Assembly (NCBI GenBank): GCA_026874595.1
Contig: CM049316.1
Location: 38,325,195-38,389,194, forward strand
Direction of reading: 5' to 3'
DNA from: Sipunculus nudus
Taxonomy: Eukaryota > Annelida > Sipuncula > Golfingiida > Sipunculidae
Length of the DNA: 64,000 bases
Of the stretch, positions 36,420 to 49,321 are shown in pieces. Below the pieces are notes generated by a model. That model was not told the DNA's origin. It ran no database searches and worked only from the letters and a program-made list of their open reading frames with translations. The position numbers and the translations under genes are program-made. Position 1 is the first letter of the stretch; the number at the start of each line of letters is the position of its first letter.

Positions 36420-36985
36420 AGTTTCAGATTACCCCGCTTATGAATGCCCCCAGGGGTGACTTGGAGTTAACCCCTACGATTTCAAATCGTCTATACTTTA
36501 ATTTTACTTGTTTTTATTTACTTTCTTTTTATTTCCGTAATTAGTTTGAAACTTTCTGTATCTTCTGTTTGCAGGTATAATGTATCATGCGCTTTGGTGA
36601 AGTCGATGAGTTAAAATAAATATAATTTACAATATGATTGAAAAAAAATATGATTTACATTTTGCGACAGATTTATTTTTTTCATAGATTGATTTCATCT
36701 TAATTACTCTTGTACCTGTCGCATGGTTAAAATAAATAATATATCATGTTAAAAACATAAGCAGGCATATGTTTAGATAAAGCAGTGACCGGGTAATCTA
36801 AACAGTCAGAGGGTCACCTGATATTAGATTCAGACTTAACCAGCGGGTAATCTCAGATGAATTTCATATGAAATGAATTTATCCAATATCAAGTATTTAC
36901 CCAAAATGTAATCTGAATCTAAAGGACTTTTCAGATTACCATGGGTAACCTGACATCAGAGTAACCTGAAGTATTTATACCACGT
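36420..36985. repeat. Region of repeated GGTAATCTGA-type words in both orientations
   Basis: CAGATTACCCCGC (near 36427) is mirrored by GCGGGTAATCTCAG (near 36844), and GGGTAATCTAAAC, GGGTCACCTGATATTAGATTC, TTCAGATTACC, GGGTAACCTGACATCAG and AGTAACCTGAAG follow within 200 bases. I read this as a decayed palindromic element with internal echoes. No coding sense. Confidence 0.5.
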
Positions 36986-36989
36986 TTGT

Positions 36990-38019
36990 TTATGCATCCA
37001 ACGCCCAAATTCTGCACTATTTAGAATTAAACTGCCGAGAAAACAGTCCTTTTAATTTCAGACACGTCATCTTGCAGAAAATACAATGGGGTGGTAATGC
37101 CAATGTGAATGTAATTGTCTTTACACGGAGTTAAAGTGGTCACTTTTTATTCTCTTTTGATGGCATCATGGTTAACAATGGCCAGCTGGCTTTGACAGCG
37201 CACGAAGTGCCGACGCAACGAGCAGGCTTAACGCCCGTTCGCTATGATGACAGAAAGAACTGGAAAAGTTTCAACAGTCGCAGTCAAGCAGAGGAACAGG
37301 TTTCATTATTGACGGTTATAAATTACATATAAATATATCAAAAGGTACATATGGCTGGTGTTTCATTATTAGTCATTATAGAATTTCGTCATTAGCCAAT
37401 TAGATTTCAGTCATTTTGCTGGCATGTTTGTTGCCTTTTTGCACAAGTCGGATACTGTAATGTAAAGCCACAAGCGGCATCATGCATTAAAAATCAAATT
37501 TTCTCGCCGGCCATTCACAAGTTTAACGGTTAAAATTTTCCTATAAAAATAATTTTTTTTATTTATTATTAAAAAACATGTAATACATTCTCTTTTACCA
37601 CTTACTATCGAAGAAGCTTCGTAAGCTTTTGCAAACAATAAACTTAGTGAACCCATATATGAAACCTGAAGTGTGGTCGAAACCTGCATACCTCCGCTAT
37701 GATGCTTATTTTATCCCTATTTGAGAGTTTTTCATAATTCTTGTTGTCGCACGCTTGACTAACACGGGGTAATACACGGGGCTCAAAGACCGATGAATAC
37801 CTGTGTCCCTCTATTTGACAAAAATCTTGCAAGTCTAACTGATATATATTCAATCCAATTGTCAACTTATTATGTTGATCGGTATTAAAAAAGATCTAGG
37901 AAATACAATTGATTTTTCTTTTTTTTTTTTACAAAATCCGTTGGAGGTTTTATATAGTCAAAACTCTTTAACATTAATTAATTACTTACATATCTTGAGA
38001 AAAAAACTAACTCAGCTAA

Positions 38020-38020
<1 letters not shown>
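36990..38020. other. Non-coding stretch, nothing recognised
   Basis: AT-rich, with short minus-strand frames at 37480-37865 lacking motifs. Confidence 0.3.

Positions 38021-38021
<1 letters not shown>

Positions 38022-38108
<87 letters not shown>
38022..38108. repeat. Compound (TA)n(GA)n microsatellite
   Basis: About 24 TA units switch directly into about 15 GA units, with a CAGAGAGA edge. The same TA-to-GA switch is seen at 54507-54587, and its reverse complement form, (CT)n(TA)n, at 43399-43542. Confidence 0.95.
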
Positions 38109-39138
38109 TGACAGTGCTGTAATTAAGATGTCACTGCGTGCTAAATCTTAGTTCCGACTGGGAGCACGAGATACGTACTGTTCTACCAATGGAGGGGGAA
38201 AGGTACACTGATTAATTTAACTCCAGACATCCTGAGATAGCGAAAAAGGCTTTGACTTGACACGGGATTGTATGGCTGAATAGTGTCTGAGAACCGGCGT
38301 TTTGTTAGGCCGCTTCTGAGATTTGCTTGAATGGTGTTTTGATAATTCATGGAGAATATATACCGGGTTTATCGACGATAATTTCTGCGACGCCAGTTAT
38401 CGGGATCAAATCGAAATGTTGCCGCGCGAAATCAAATCTGTCTGCCTGGTGTAGGTATAACATTTACTCTTATCTAGAAACATATAACGCCCAGCAACGT
38501 TCATCCATAACGAAAAGCCGCCTCGCGGAAACTGGTAAAAGTAATCACGGACATTAACAAACACAGAGACCAGGAGCTATCTAACAAAATGTAATAAAGA
38601 AACCACACAGCGGCTTAACCTTCAGTTATGCATCATTACTACCTGGCGGGTATACCAAGGAAATCGGAAAAATGTTTAACGAAGTCACAAACTTGACGGA
38701 ATTAATTTGTTTAGCGGACTTGTCTCTATCCGACTGGGCGTGATTGGCTTGCATGTAAATGGATAGTAATTTTGTGGCTGCCACTACGCCAACACATTAC
38801 GCCCTCGCTGCACGCAAGTCGTCTTAACCCCAAGTATTACATATGCGACCGAATAATGCAACAGGCCCATTTCTCCCAGGAGATGCCAAGTTTGTGATAA
38901 CGACAGACGACGTGGAATCAGCACCGTCAGGTATTTAATGGACATTTCTTACAAACTGAACCCCGTCAAGTGGCAAGTCTCTCCGCCAGATATTCTTTGA
39001 AATCAAAGTCTCTAGGTCGTCAGAGTGCTTTTATTGTGATGAGAGCTCGCCCGATGTCTCGTTAGGAACACTGAACAACGTCTTGTGTTAGAATAGAAGC
39101 GGGCTGTTCATGCTCCGTAGAGTCTGAGAGCGTCCCTT
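38109..39138. other. Less repetitive, GC-richer stretch upstream of an exon-like donor
   Basis: This kilobase is richer in CpG and poorer in repeats than its neighbours. It contains a frame at 38327-38557 without recognisable motifs. It could be promoter or regulatory DNA of the gene whose donor lies at 39188; this is inference from composition and position. Confidence 0.3.
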
Positions 39139-39188
39139 TCAGTTGCTGACAGCCCTGCCAGTCGTCCGTTCCTTCAGCGTCTTCCGAG
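39139..39188 (+). other. Possible untranslated first exon (neuropeptide F gene)
   Basis: TTCAGT at about 39138-39143 resembles an initiator, and the strand then runs through a pyrimidine-rich, GC-balanced segment to CTTCCGAG|GTGAGTAGG at 39188, a near-perfect splice donor. No ATG frame continues into the intron. Neuropeptide genes often have an untranslated first exon far upstream, and the coding exon at 57536 begins with an acceptor only seven bases before its ATG, so such an exon must exist somewhere upstream. Linking the two is a guess; the start boundary is not defined. Confidence 0.3.
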
Positions 39189-39447
39189 GTGAGTAGGTCA
39201 TGTTAGGACTTTCTCTTTCTACCGATCTACCATTTGACTTCAAATTTTATTTTCTTATTTGTTTTTAAATCATCCAAAAGTACGATATTGAAAAAAATCC
39301 GTTTTCCCCGTTTCCTTTTGTATTTTAACCACAAAATACTCGTACAGAGGTAGTAGTACAGAGGGATGTATTACAGTATTCCAATCGTTGCTGATAGTAC
39401 AGATATTTAGTTGTACAAGTAGTAAGTGAATCGAAATCGATTACAAT

Positions 39448-39769
39448 GTCGAGAATTTTCGCTTGCATGTAATTTTCGCGAATCGGATTTTGTTTTTTTT
39501 TTTTTCATTGAAGTTTATAAAAAAAAACATTGCATCAACGAGAGCCAATATGGACAACAGATTAATGGGCGACCTAGAAAAGCATTTAATTGCATTAACG
39601 CAAGCCAGCGCTGCATTGGGGCATCGCACATTTGATGGGCAAACTATGTTTTAACGATTAATATAGAATTAAATACAATTGTCGTTAGCATGATTCTTTT
39701 TTTATATGAAGTGACTCTCGCGAAATACACGAAAATTACATGTTCGCGAAATTTTCCGGTTTTACAGTA
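39448..39769. mobile_element. Inverted-repeat element with TTTTCGCGAA ends
   Basis: GAATTTTCGCTTGCATGTAA and TTTTCGCGAATCGG at the left are matched, inverted, by CGAAAATTACATG, TTCGCGAAATTTTCC and GGTTTTACAGTA at the right end (39769). The interior has poly-T and poly-A runs; an apparent frame across it (39463-39654) is not a gene. Elements ending CTGTAAAACCGG with TTTTCGCG words are a familiar kind of molluscan MITE. Confidence 0.65.
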
Positions 39770-42700
39770 TACCATTTACCTTTTCTATTTTTACAGTTTT
39801 ACAGAATATTTTTCTCACCAATAGGTTTTTTATTTGCCATATAGAGCTTTACCTTATCCTGCAAGAAATTTAAAACCGAAATCTATATTTATATATAGAC
39901 CATATTGACTTTATCTAAATGAAAAATTCTTTTCGTTAGAAGGATGTGTCCGGGAATATTGTAATGTTCAGTTGCCGACTGTATACATTACACTTGTTAG
40001 TGGAAAGTGTGCAGTTCTAATTCTGGATTAGAGCAGTTGTATAGTATAAGTTTTGTTCCAGTCTCAGGGTGAAAACCACTTTTTTGCGTAATTTCGAACA
40101 TCCGTACCCAGGATCAAGGCCGTAAATCATATAATTGACTTTGCATATTAGAGTTTGCAAACGTTATCTGTAACTGAAATGATTGATATTAGATGGATTA
40201 CAAAAATACCATATTACAAATCAATACAAATCATAATATAGAGTTTAGATTAAAGTTTGTAATAATTGGGCCGTATAGCCGTCATATTATACTGACGAAG
40301 AACGCTCGATTAAAAGTTTTTTTTTCAGCAAGTTTTAATAAGTCTAAGAATACAACGTCAAATGTATAGAATTATTACTTGCAGCGGTACAACGTTTTGC
40401 AGCTGTCGCAGTTTTTACCGCATTCTTTATGGCATAACATTTTAGTTTCGGGTGAAATATTTCTTAACAAATTCAAATTGTTACTCCTTATCCCTATAAA
40501 TTGGAAATCCAAAACCTTAAGTTCGCATAAAGTGATTTTTTTATGTTTACTGTAATTTAAACAATAAGGTTTAAATGTTATGAAAAAAGGTTACATTTAT
40601 GAGTGATAAGCCGCCCCCGCTAAGCCAGGAAAGATATTCAAAATCATTCTTCTTATTTCCATGAGGATACCAAAACGTGAAGATTCACTTGAAAATTTAA
40701 GTGGGAACCTTGTTTGAAAGCTGCAAACGACTCGTAAAAAAAAAAAACACCCTGTCAGTCAGCTCTTCGAGATTACACCTTCTGTTGGAAGAGCTTTGTT
40801 CCATTCATATTTCATAAGCTTTTCTCCTCATGGCTATAGTCAATATATACATAATTCAAAGAAGCGCAACGCTTTTAATCATGATATTAAAATAACACTT
40901 AGAAGAGCAGTTAAATATAAGATCTGCCTTATGCCGACTGCATTGAATATGTGTTTACATCTCCGTCAGGTGACGTGTCTTATGTTTCTTTTCCTTAATT
41001 CTTTGATTTGCTTAATATAACGAGTTATGGAAGGATTTGAACCATTTTATTTTAAAATCAGGATAGTTATTAAGAAAGAGTCCACGCTGAATCACTGTTA
41101 CACGTTTTTAATTCGACGGTTATTATCTTTATCAGGCCCGTGGGCCAGTGTCATTCTGTGGTATAAAGGGCCGCCCTTGTTCTAGAGTTGTGATCAAGCC
41201 CTGCATTTGTTGAACTGATTCACTATAAGAGAGACGCTTTTTGCAATGGGTGCAGCCTTGACCTGTTGACGTTATTTATGCAATTGTACTGTTTTTCTGT
41301 GGCTTCAAAGGAACTTTTTGTCTTGCGTCTATTACTACACTACAAAACAGCTACACTAGTTATATACTTTCAACGGTTGTTAATTTGACGTAGGTTAACT
41401 TGGAAATTTCAGGCCGTTTAATGCAATTAATAGTTTTATTAATATTAGGACAATAGTTCATACTTTTTTCTTGAGAGATGTCATTATTATAAAACAAAAA
41501 TGATAATTTTTATGTTAAAAATATTTATTTTGATACTGTGCATGTATGTATACATTTAATACACATATATCGTCTTATGAAGAGTAAACAAAAGCAAAAA
41601 TAATGTCATCACCTCTAAAACGAATCTGCACGTTTAGTTTCAAAGCTATATTGAATGCACCCTTCCAGTAAGGCACTGTGGGACGGGCGGGACTACTTGT
41701 CTCACCTGTCAAACTTAAAAGTCAAAAATTTTACATTTCAAGGAAACAACTTTTGTTCACATTTCACATGCTCATGCTTTAAAAATTACTTTATCCGTGA
41801 AATCTTTACCACAAAAACACCCACTTTATGAAATTTGCTTTGAAACAATTCTTTTCCAGCATACGGGAACGGCCTTCATTACCCTTTATACCATATTTAA
41901 GCCAACGCAGCTGGTGTCCCAAGAACCGTAAGGGCATTGTTGGTTTTGAATTTCATACGCCAGCAGAGTCGTTCTCTTGTGAGTCCGTTTTTGCGCAATG
42001 TAGTGCAAATGGGGCTTGTCAAAACTAACACGTTTGGACCCACATAGTAGAAACATGTATCCTGCAAAGTCGGATCCAGTTAAAAAATCTCACCGGGGAA
42101 GCCAACCCACAAGTGCCCGGAACACCTGCTTTTCAGATATTCAGATTTTCATTTTTAAGGTTTTGTATCATAATTTTAACTAATTGAATCCGTTCTTTTT
42201 TCCCGAGAGCATTTATCATTCTTATGCTTCGACAAAGAGTGTTAAAGACGTGGTCGCAAAACGGAGAGAATTTATGGAGATCACTAATGGAAGATAGTGA
42301 GAGGTATATGAAACAGAGCGCGCCCTCTCTCGCTCAACCACTATCCTGGTTAGCTATCAAACGTGTATATATTTATTATTTTCTTTTGTTTAAACAACAG
42401 ATTCTGTATTTTCTCTATTTAAGTCTTTCAAAATAGTGTTATGCCCTCTCTTTTTTTGATACTCGTCCTTCCCATCTGAAAACAGTTCATTTCATTTCGC
42501 CTGTGTGACTTTCTATCAGCGCTCACCATCACTGCACTATGTTTCTTAGTATCTTTTCGTATATAACTCATTTGAGACTGTCCACCTTCTTGACATTATT
42601 ATATAAGCCGCGGAGTATTCCTCTTCGGTAGCAATTACGGAGAATGTCTGTTTACCACTGCTTTCTACAACACGTACTAATGCCATTACTATTATGGTCC

Positions 42701-43326
42701 TCGTTTTATTTTTATAAAGATATTATGTTTTTTTTTTTCCTTGGCATCGCGGTTTGATTGATCGGTTCTTTTGTTTTTTTTTTAAGTTTACTCAAATTTT
42801 GTGGAGGGTTAGGATAAAATAATCATAATATTTTTAGGGTAATATTAAAAGAATTCTTTACAATTACGATTAGTATGTCCCACCACATTTTAATAGTATC
42901 ATTTTAACCCCCCCCCCACCTCACCTCCAAGCTTGCATTTCTTTTGGAATATAACAATCCAAATCGAAAGATACGTATGGTACAAACTCGCCCTTTACAT
43001 CACAGGTCATCTCTGCTCTGAAAAAGAAAGACGGCCTATAATACCAATGAATGATGGCGATTTGCTGTCGATGGCTCGCTTTCCACGCCTTAATGGCGGT
43101 ATAGATTTATTCAATCGACTTGAACAAAAAGGCTGCGGTCGGATTTCTGGTGATATATATCAGTAATAAATTAGTGTGATCAAACAATGGCGGGCTTACT
43201 CAAGAAGATCCGAGCCTGATATCCAGAAGCTCAATTGGCGCTTGTGTAATCTATAAAATAGAAATATCTGAAAATAAGTAAAGAAGTGGCATTTACTTGA
43301 GAGGTATTAGTTTAACCCCCCCCCTT
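39770..43326. other. Long AT-rich non-coding stretch
   Basis: No gene is supported. Frames at 40796-41020, 41828-42028, 42224-42436 and 42933-43166 lack motifs and splice partners. There is a CCCCCCCCC run near 42908. If the neuropeptide gene spans 39-58 kb, this would be intron. Confidence 0.35.
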
Positions 43327-43545
<219 letters not shown>

Positions 43546-44549
43546 TTTATATGTGCGTGTAAAAACTATTATATGCAATTACTATTTTTAGCAAAAACAG
43601 TAATCCTCGAACCAAATACATCAAGTTATTTCTTACATTGCTGAAAGAGAAAGATTAGATCCAATCCCAATTTATCGCAGATGTTGGATTAAAAATTTAT
43701 CCCAAATTAATATCCATGAAAATAGTAGCGCTAATCTGGTCGGAAACTCAAACAAAATGCAGCAGAGTCCGCCCAAGTTTGACATGCGAGGTTTCATAAT
43801 ATTTCATTATTAACTAACGACCAATCACAACTGGCGAAGAAATAGGAGCGGAATTCTATTAAGCGCGGAACACTCGTGTGTTCCGGTTCCAGTTTATTTA
43901 ATTTCTGGAGGAAACGTTAAATATTGCGAACTTTTCTGAAAGATGCTTCTGTGAGAGAGTTTTGTCTGACATCACTTGAGCCCGCTCACGTCAAAATTAA
44001 AACGTAAAATGCCGCGTCTTTTCCGGTTTGTCATTTATTTGTAGCGTGGGTAGCAATTTACTCGTTGGATTAAGGCGTTAAGAAAACTTGAAGAAACTTT
44101 TGATTGGCAGTACTTAGCATATTAATGGCTAAGCCAACTGTTCATATGATAACGCGTAGGTGTTATTGGTCTTAATTGATATTAGAGCAGACTTACGGCA
44201 AGATCACTGGAAGTAGACATGCCGTGAACATATCACAGTCTATATTATAATTAACGGGGATATCAGTCATCCGTTACTCAACGTAACATCTCTCTGGAGT
44301 TGCTGGTTAGAGGTGCTAAGGGGGTCGTGTCCATAAATCCCCATACATTCTTTGAAATTTGATATCATTGCACCTAGAGTCTATCACAGCGCCATCTATT
44401 AGAAAAAAAAGTTCTATACTTTTAGTACTTACCCAGTTCTAGAGACAATGAATAAAACTCACCCTTGATTTCAAATATCACCCATTTATTAATATGGTAA
44501 TCGAACGAGATGGTTTGTTAGGGCATTTGAATTAAGCCTCATAGACTCT

Positions 44550-44555
<6 letters not shown>
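43546..44555. other. Non-coding stretch, nothing recognised
   Basis: No gene. Mixed AT-rich DNA with no repeat family identified. Confidence 0.3.

Positions 44556-44600
<45 letters not shown>
44556..44600. repeat. (AT)n microsatellite
   Basis: About 22 AT dinucleotides. Confidence 0.95.
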
Positions 44601-44602
<2 letters not shown>

Positions 44603-44929
44603 GTACCTTTTTTAAGAAAAAAGGGAAAGGGCGTTCACGTCACTAAATTTCTCCTCCTTTGATTAATTATGAAGTTATCCAAAATATATAAAAATAGTCA
44701 TTTACTCAGACAGAACCACAGAATAACTCTGGTTGGACACCACTCTTCCGTTTTCCTGTCATCCCTCATGACACATCTATAAAATAAAAAAAAAAAAGAT
44801 TACACATAAAAATTCTTAAGGAGTAAAGATTGACTAGATTATATAGGAGAAGCCTGCCAACCTGTATGGATACAGTGCCAAATGATGTTCCTAATATTTA
44901 AATTGGGTGACTTTTACCCTTGACATCAG

Positions 44930-45285
44930 AATAGCTCTGTGTCAGAATGGTTCATGATACCTGAAAGTAAAAGATATTATGGCGATCCAGGTTACCTTAA
45001 AAATATTATGGGTTGTTTTGGGGTGCTTCACTATCCCCATCAGTTTCAGTAACATCCGGTCAGCTCTATGTTTGAAAGTTGATAACAAAATAACCAAAGA
45101 ACCAAGGAATAGCTCTGTGTCAGAATGGTTCATGATACCTGAAAGTAAAAGATATTATGGCGATCCAGATTACCTTAAAAATATTATGGGTTGTTTTGGG
45201 GTGCTTCACTATCCCCATTAGTTTCAGTAACATCCGGTCAGCTCTATGTTTGAAAATTGATAACAAAATAACCAAAGAACCAAGG
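44930..45285 (+). repeat. 178-bp tandem duplication, two units
   Basis: Units are 44930-45107 and 45108-45285, starting AATAGCTCTGTGTCAG. I find three differences: CCAGGTTACC/CCAGATTACC, CATCAG/CATTAG and GAAAGTTG/GAAAATTG, all transitions toward A or T in the second unit. At about 98 % identity it is recent. Frames crossing it on both strands merely repeat. Confidence 0.95.
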
Positions 45286-46086
45286 TGACAACATAATATC
45301 CTCGTGGAAGTTCAAATAAAATCCATTTAAATTAAGAAACGTTTGATTTTTTTTCTTGAAAATAATGCTGTAACTGATATAGGAATATGCATTTAATCAG
45401 AACGTTTTGGCCCGCAGACGGAAATATTATAACAGACAGCCACCCAACTGAAATATCTAATGCAGTTTTTCTTTTCTCCTTATCCTTGGACAAAATTACA
45501 AAATTTACAGTAATTGTTTGCCGAGTCCATTAATGTTCTAGCTGATATGTGACTTATTTGTCAGGGTTTGTTTCTGTAACAAGGGAATAATAAATCTCAA
45601 TGCTATTTCGCAAAAGTGTCCTAATAAATGTCGTCTTTAGGAGAAGCCGTTTTGCTTAACTATTAAATCAAGCTCTGTATAATATTGTGCCCATAAGTTG
45701 AGTGTGCAAATATCGGTACGTCTCCGTCCGTCAGCGATCACCTCCGCAGATGTAGCGTAATGTATACGTAATATTACTTGATTTTAAAAAAAGGAATAAC
45801 CTTAATTTACCTTAATTTACCTTACAATATATGAAATACGTTCCTCGTAATTAAATGTGATACCCTGTTCACAAATATACGTTTGCGTTACGTATGCAAT
45901 TCCCTCATGTTGAAAACGTAACACAGACGTATCGCTGACGTATAGTCATATTAAGTTATATTTAACTTTGCAAGATAGTAATAATTAGGCCTAATATTAC
46001 GTTGTGAATTCAGTAATCTGTTTACTGTTAGTTCTTGTGCTGCTTAAAGGGGTTATATCTTCTTACTTTGCACTTAAGGTGGTTTT
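45286..46086. other. Non-coding stretch, nothing recognised
   Basis: No gene; a small tandem CCTTAATTTA repeat lies near 45798-45823. Confidence 0.3.
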
Positions 46087-46179
46087 GATTGGTAAACTGA
46101 ACCTGCGCCGGTGACTAAATCTGATTGGTTACTGCGTCTGAAGCATTGATATTAACATTGTGGAATGAAAATTGATTGG
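46087..46179 (-). promoter_or_regulatory. Three CCAAT boxes in one orientation
   Basis: GATTGG, the inverse of CCAATC, occurs at 46087, 46123 and 46174, spaced 36 and 51 bases, each preceded by T or TGA-like context. CCAAT boxes are bound by NF-Y, and such spacing is common in promoters. No transcript start or gene is visible on either side, so function is inferred from motif only. Confidence 0.25.
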
Positions 46180-46910
46180 CAAAATGTACAAAGCGTTCAA
46201 ATCATCACGAATGTAGTTAAAATACACGTTCGTAGACTGCGGTTTTGAAAGTCACATAGGGTCAGTGCAACTGGTCAGCTTAGCCCAGGAAACCGAATAT
46301 GCTAGTGTACCAGTGCTGTATGAAACAAATTAATTAGCATAGCGGCGTTGCTGCTTTAAAAGCGTATAGCCTGTAAGAAGTTATCGAACGCTTACAAGTT
46401 TACGGTAAGAGAAACCTTTCAACTGCGGAATCTTTCAATGGCCATCTGCTATTTACGATACCTCTTACTTCTTGCCTGCTTTCAACTTACGGCCATTTCC
46501 AATTACATTACTTCAGTTCCAAAAGCTTCAAGCGCAGACAAAGCTACATATACCTAGCACTTCTATATAACAAATTTATAAAGTACAAACTAATTTCACT
46601 TTTAACAATTGCGCCAAGTCAATGACGCTTGTGGTTTCCATAAATGTGTCTATATCCTACATAGTAATAGCAATGGTATCACGAATCTCAAGTTACCCTT
46701 TCAAAGCCCTCTCCACCTAATATTTCTTGTAATTTCTTTCAAATTCTTGCGTCAGCTGCTACAGTGCAACTAGCTGTTATCTCAATAGTCCATGTGGAGA
46801 TTTATAATATAAATAATATATTTTTCATTGACGTTAAAAGTGGTACATACAAAAACTTCTATCAGGTGGTCTCAGTGTACAATCAAATGTGTCTAGTTCA
46901 AGTTCGTCAG

Positions 46911-46912
<2 letters not shown>
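46180..46912. other. Non-coding stretch, nothing recognised
   Basis: AT-rich to mixed DNA. A GTAAGAG donor-like word near 46402 has no supporting frame. Confidence 0.3.

Positions 46913-46968
<56 letters not shown>
46913..46968. repeat. (TA)n microsatellite
   Basis: About 27 TA units. Confidence 0.95.
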
Positions 46969-46976
<8 letters not shown>

Positions 46977-47039
46977 AAGGTATCTGTTACGTCACATTTC
47001 ATTTTAAATTGATCATCTGGAATCATACAGGGGAGATCT

Positions 47040-47318
47040 TTATGATCTAAGAAAATAGCCGTATTAGCTTGACTCGCGGTATATCCATTAGTTCGACATG
47101 CGACCTGTGACAGCCTGTTTACAGTGTGTACGCAATATGGAAGCCCCCATGAGCAGCTTCGCAAAAACAGGGGGAATATATTGGTCATAGTTCCAGGCGT
47201 GTGGATGCGGCGCGATAGTACACCGTGGACGGCGTCCGGCCGTGACGGTGAGAATAAGTCTGCGGAGTTTGTCGGCAAAGTGTAAAGCGGAATAACGCTT
47301 GTCGAGGGCCAGGCCCAA
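47040..47318 (-). other. GC-rich open frames, possibly decayed coding DNA
   Basis: A minus-strand frame (47318-47088) with C/G-rich third positions begins after an upstream stop and lacks an ATG; it ends with ..KQAVTGRMSN. A second frame on the same strand continues where it stops and reads on into the (TA)n tract. A pyrimidine-rich acceptor-like word, TTTGTTTGTCTTTTAG, precedes both but is in frame with the second only. This would fit an exon with a frameshift, or non-coding DNA. No domain recognised. Confidence 0.2.
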
Positions 47319-47713
47319 ATATTAATATTATAGTATGATATGTTCCTTGGGCTAAAAGACAAACAAATTAAAGTGCACTTTACAAAAATTATCAGAAAAC
47401 CAGGCGGTGAGAAGTAGTTGGTTGGAATATTGGTATTTAAGTTCGGAGTCGCAGTGATTACATGGAATCGTGATGGGTATTAAATCGAGTATTTCATTTT
47501 AAAGATAATTCATAATTTCTATATCTTTATTGCTAGTGTATATTCAAGTATATAACATTAGGTTAACCCAATTAATTGTTAAAGCAATTGATGTGGAAGG
47601 AGTTAAAGAACGATTAATTCATGCTCCAGTAAGCAGTGGTTACATGGAATGAGTAATCGAACGATTGGCGTATTAGCATTGTGTAAAGAGTGTTAGATTT
47701 TACATCTGTATTT

Positions 47714-48033
47714 GGCAAAAAGAAAAAAAAATAAAAGGTATGGTTCTCAGGCACCGCCCGCGTCAATTTTAAACCCCCGCATCAAAAATTTTATTTTGTC
47801 TTCCATAGAAACTTACCAATCTTGAGCTCCAGCCGCTCATACATTTCTTTTTAGAAGAAACAATTTTGTTAGGTAATACTTGTTTAGCAAAATAAATATG
47901 TTATTATCATGCTTTTGTCTTATCATTTGACATTTTTATCGAAACATACAAAAAAAAATTTAAAGGAAAAAAAAAACCCGCCCGCATTAATTTATGAGAA
48001 AAGCTCCTGGGAATCAAACCTTATTTTTTGGCC
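47714..48033 (-). mobile_element. Inverted-repeat element family M, copy 2
   Basis: GGC..AAAAGGTATGGTTCTCAGGCACCG at the left and a decayed inverse (AAGCTCCTGGGAATCAAACC..TTTTGGCC) at the right. The interior is the reverse complement of the copy at 16157, with ACCCCCGCATCAAAAATTTT near the left end and CCCGCCCGCATTAA near the right. No coding frame. Confidence 0.85.
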
Positions 48034-49321
48034 TTATCTTCCTCTGCTTGCCTCAATTATACCCAGTAAAGACTGCTTACAACAGCCCGATGACACCGAG
48101 CGCTCTTGGTCTGATTCTTGGCCTTGTTTAAAAACCGGTGAAAGAGACCGGGTGTCGCATGTTAAAGCATGTTTTGAGCTGGATGCACAATGGGAAACCA
48201 CGCCCTCATTGGTCTGATTACAGTTCTTTGCACCATGAAATGAGATGTGCTTGACACGTAATCAAAACCGAAATCGAATTCTTCAGATGTTTATACTTAG
48301 GTTAAGTTTGTATAAAAAAGAGGCCTCCACACACAGCAAAAACTCCAGGAATGGAAAGAAAATAGATGATTTATTCCGGTATGGTGACATTGATCAAAGG
48401 GATAGTGGTAACCTGCACATGTTATAATGTACAAGGAACTGGTTAAAACTCTATAATACACATTAATAACTTTCAAAAGCAGGTGTCTTATACTGTTCTC
48501 GATCCCTAAGTGTACCCATACTTAAAAGAACAGTAAAAATTGCTTTGATGAGGTTTTGAAAGTCTGAGCACTTCCAAGGACATATCAGTTTCCAAGGATT
48601 TGGGGCATTGGCAAAAAGATCTTGAAATTCAATTTGAGCATTGGATGGCACTCAGGCTGAGAGCCAGTCACAGGTGACGATTGTTATTATTTGGTACTTT
48701 AAGCATTGAGGTTTCAGTTCCATCCACAAGACTTCCTTGACTATATTACCGATTTGGAGATGAAAAAGTAAAATCAAATTCATTTCAAAAGTTCAGGGTA
48801 TATTCCTCCCGTGCAGTTGGTCCCTAATTTTGCATTTGTAGCTGTTATTCTGAATTCGTGCAGAATCATTTTTATTCCAATGAGTAAAAAGTATCAAGGC
48901 CATACACATACCATTTGCCATAGTAATTAATAATGCAATAATTATGTAAATATTACATACATTCATTCATTGTTCACTAACAATATCATATTATATGGAT
49001 ATTATCAATGAAAAAACGAAAGAGCATCGACTAATCATAATGAAATAAGTACACTCTCAGATATGTGTACAGGCCTAATTTTATGCTGTTTAAAGTACGT
49101 TTTATAAAAAGTGTGTGCAGTTCTCAAATTTCCATAGACTATACCTAAGTACTATCGAGTTCCTGTCTGTACTTAGGATTCTGATCATGGTATTTCTATA
49201 ATAATCTCATCAGGGGACGATAGAGGATTTTATAAAAGGGCAGGGGCTGCGACACCCTGGCCTAGGTGAAAAAGTGTGCCGGGAATGCCAGAAGACTTTA
49301 TAAATATCTAGAAATATGCAG
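48034..49321. other. Non-coding stretch, nothing recognised
   Basis: Short frames near 47909-48427 partly overlap the preceding element and have no motifs. No other repeat is identified. Confidence 0.3.

Noticed and set aside
44942-45221. Frames of 63 and 80 codons over 44942-45221
   Set aside because: They read across the 178-bp tandem duplication and repeat themselves; no independent sign of coding.
46907-47362. 151-codon minus-strand frame
   Set aside because: Its last part is the (TA)n tract and no domain is recognisable; kept only as possible decayed coding DNA under 47040-47318.
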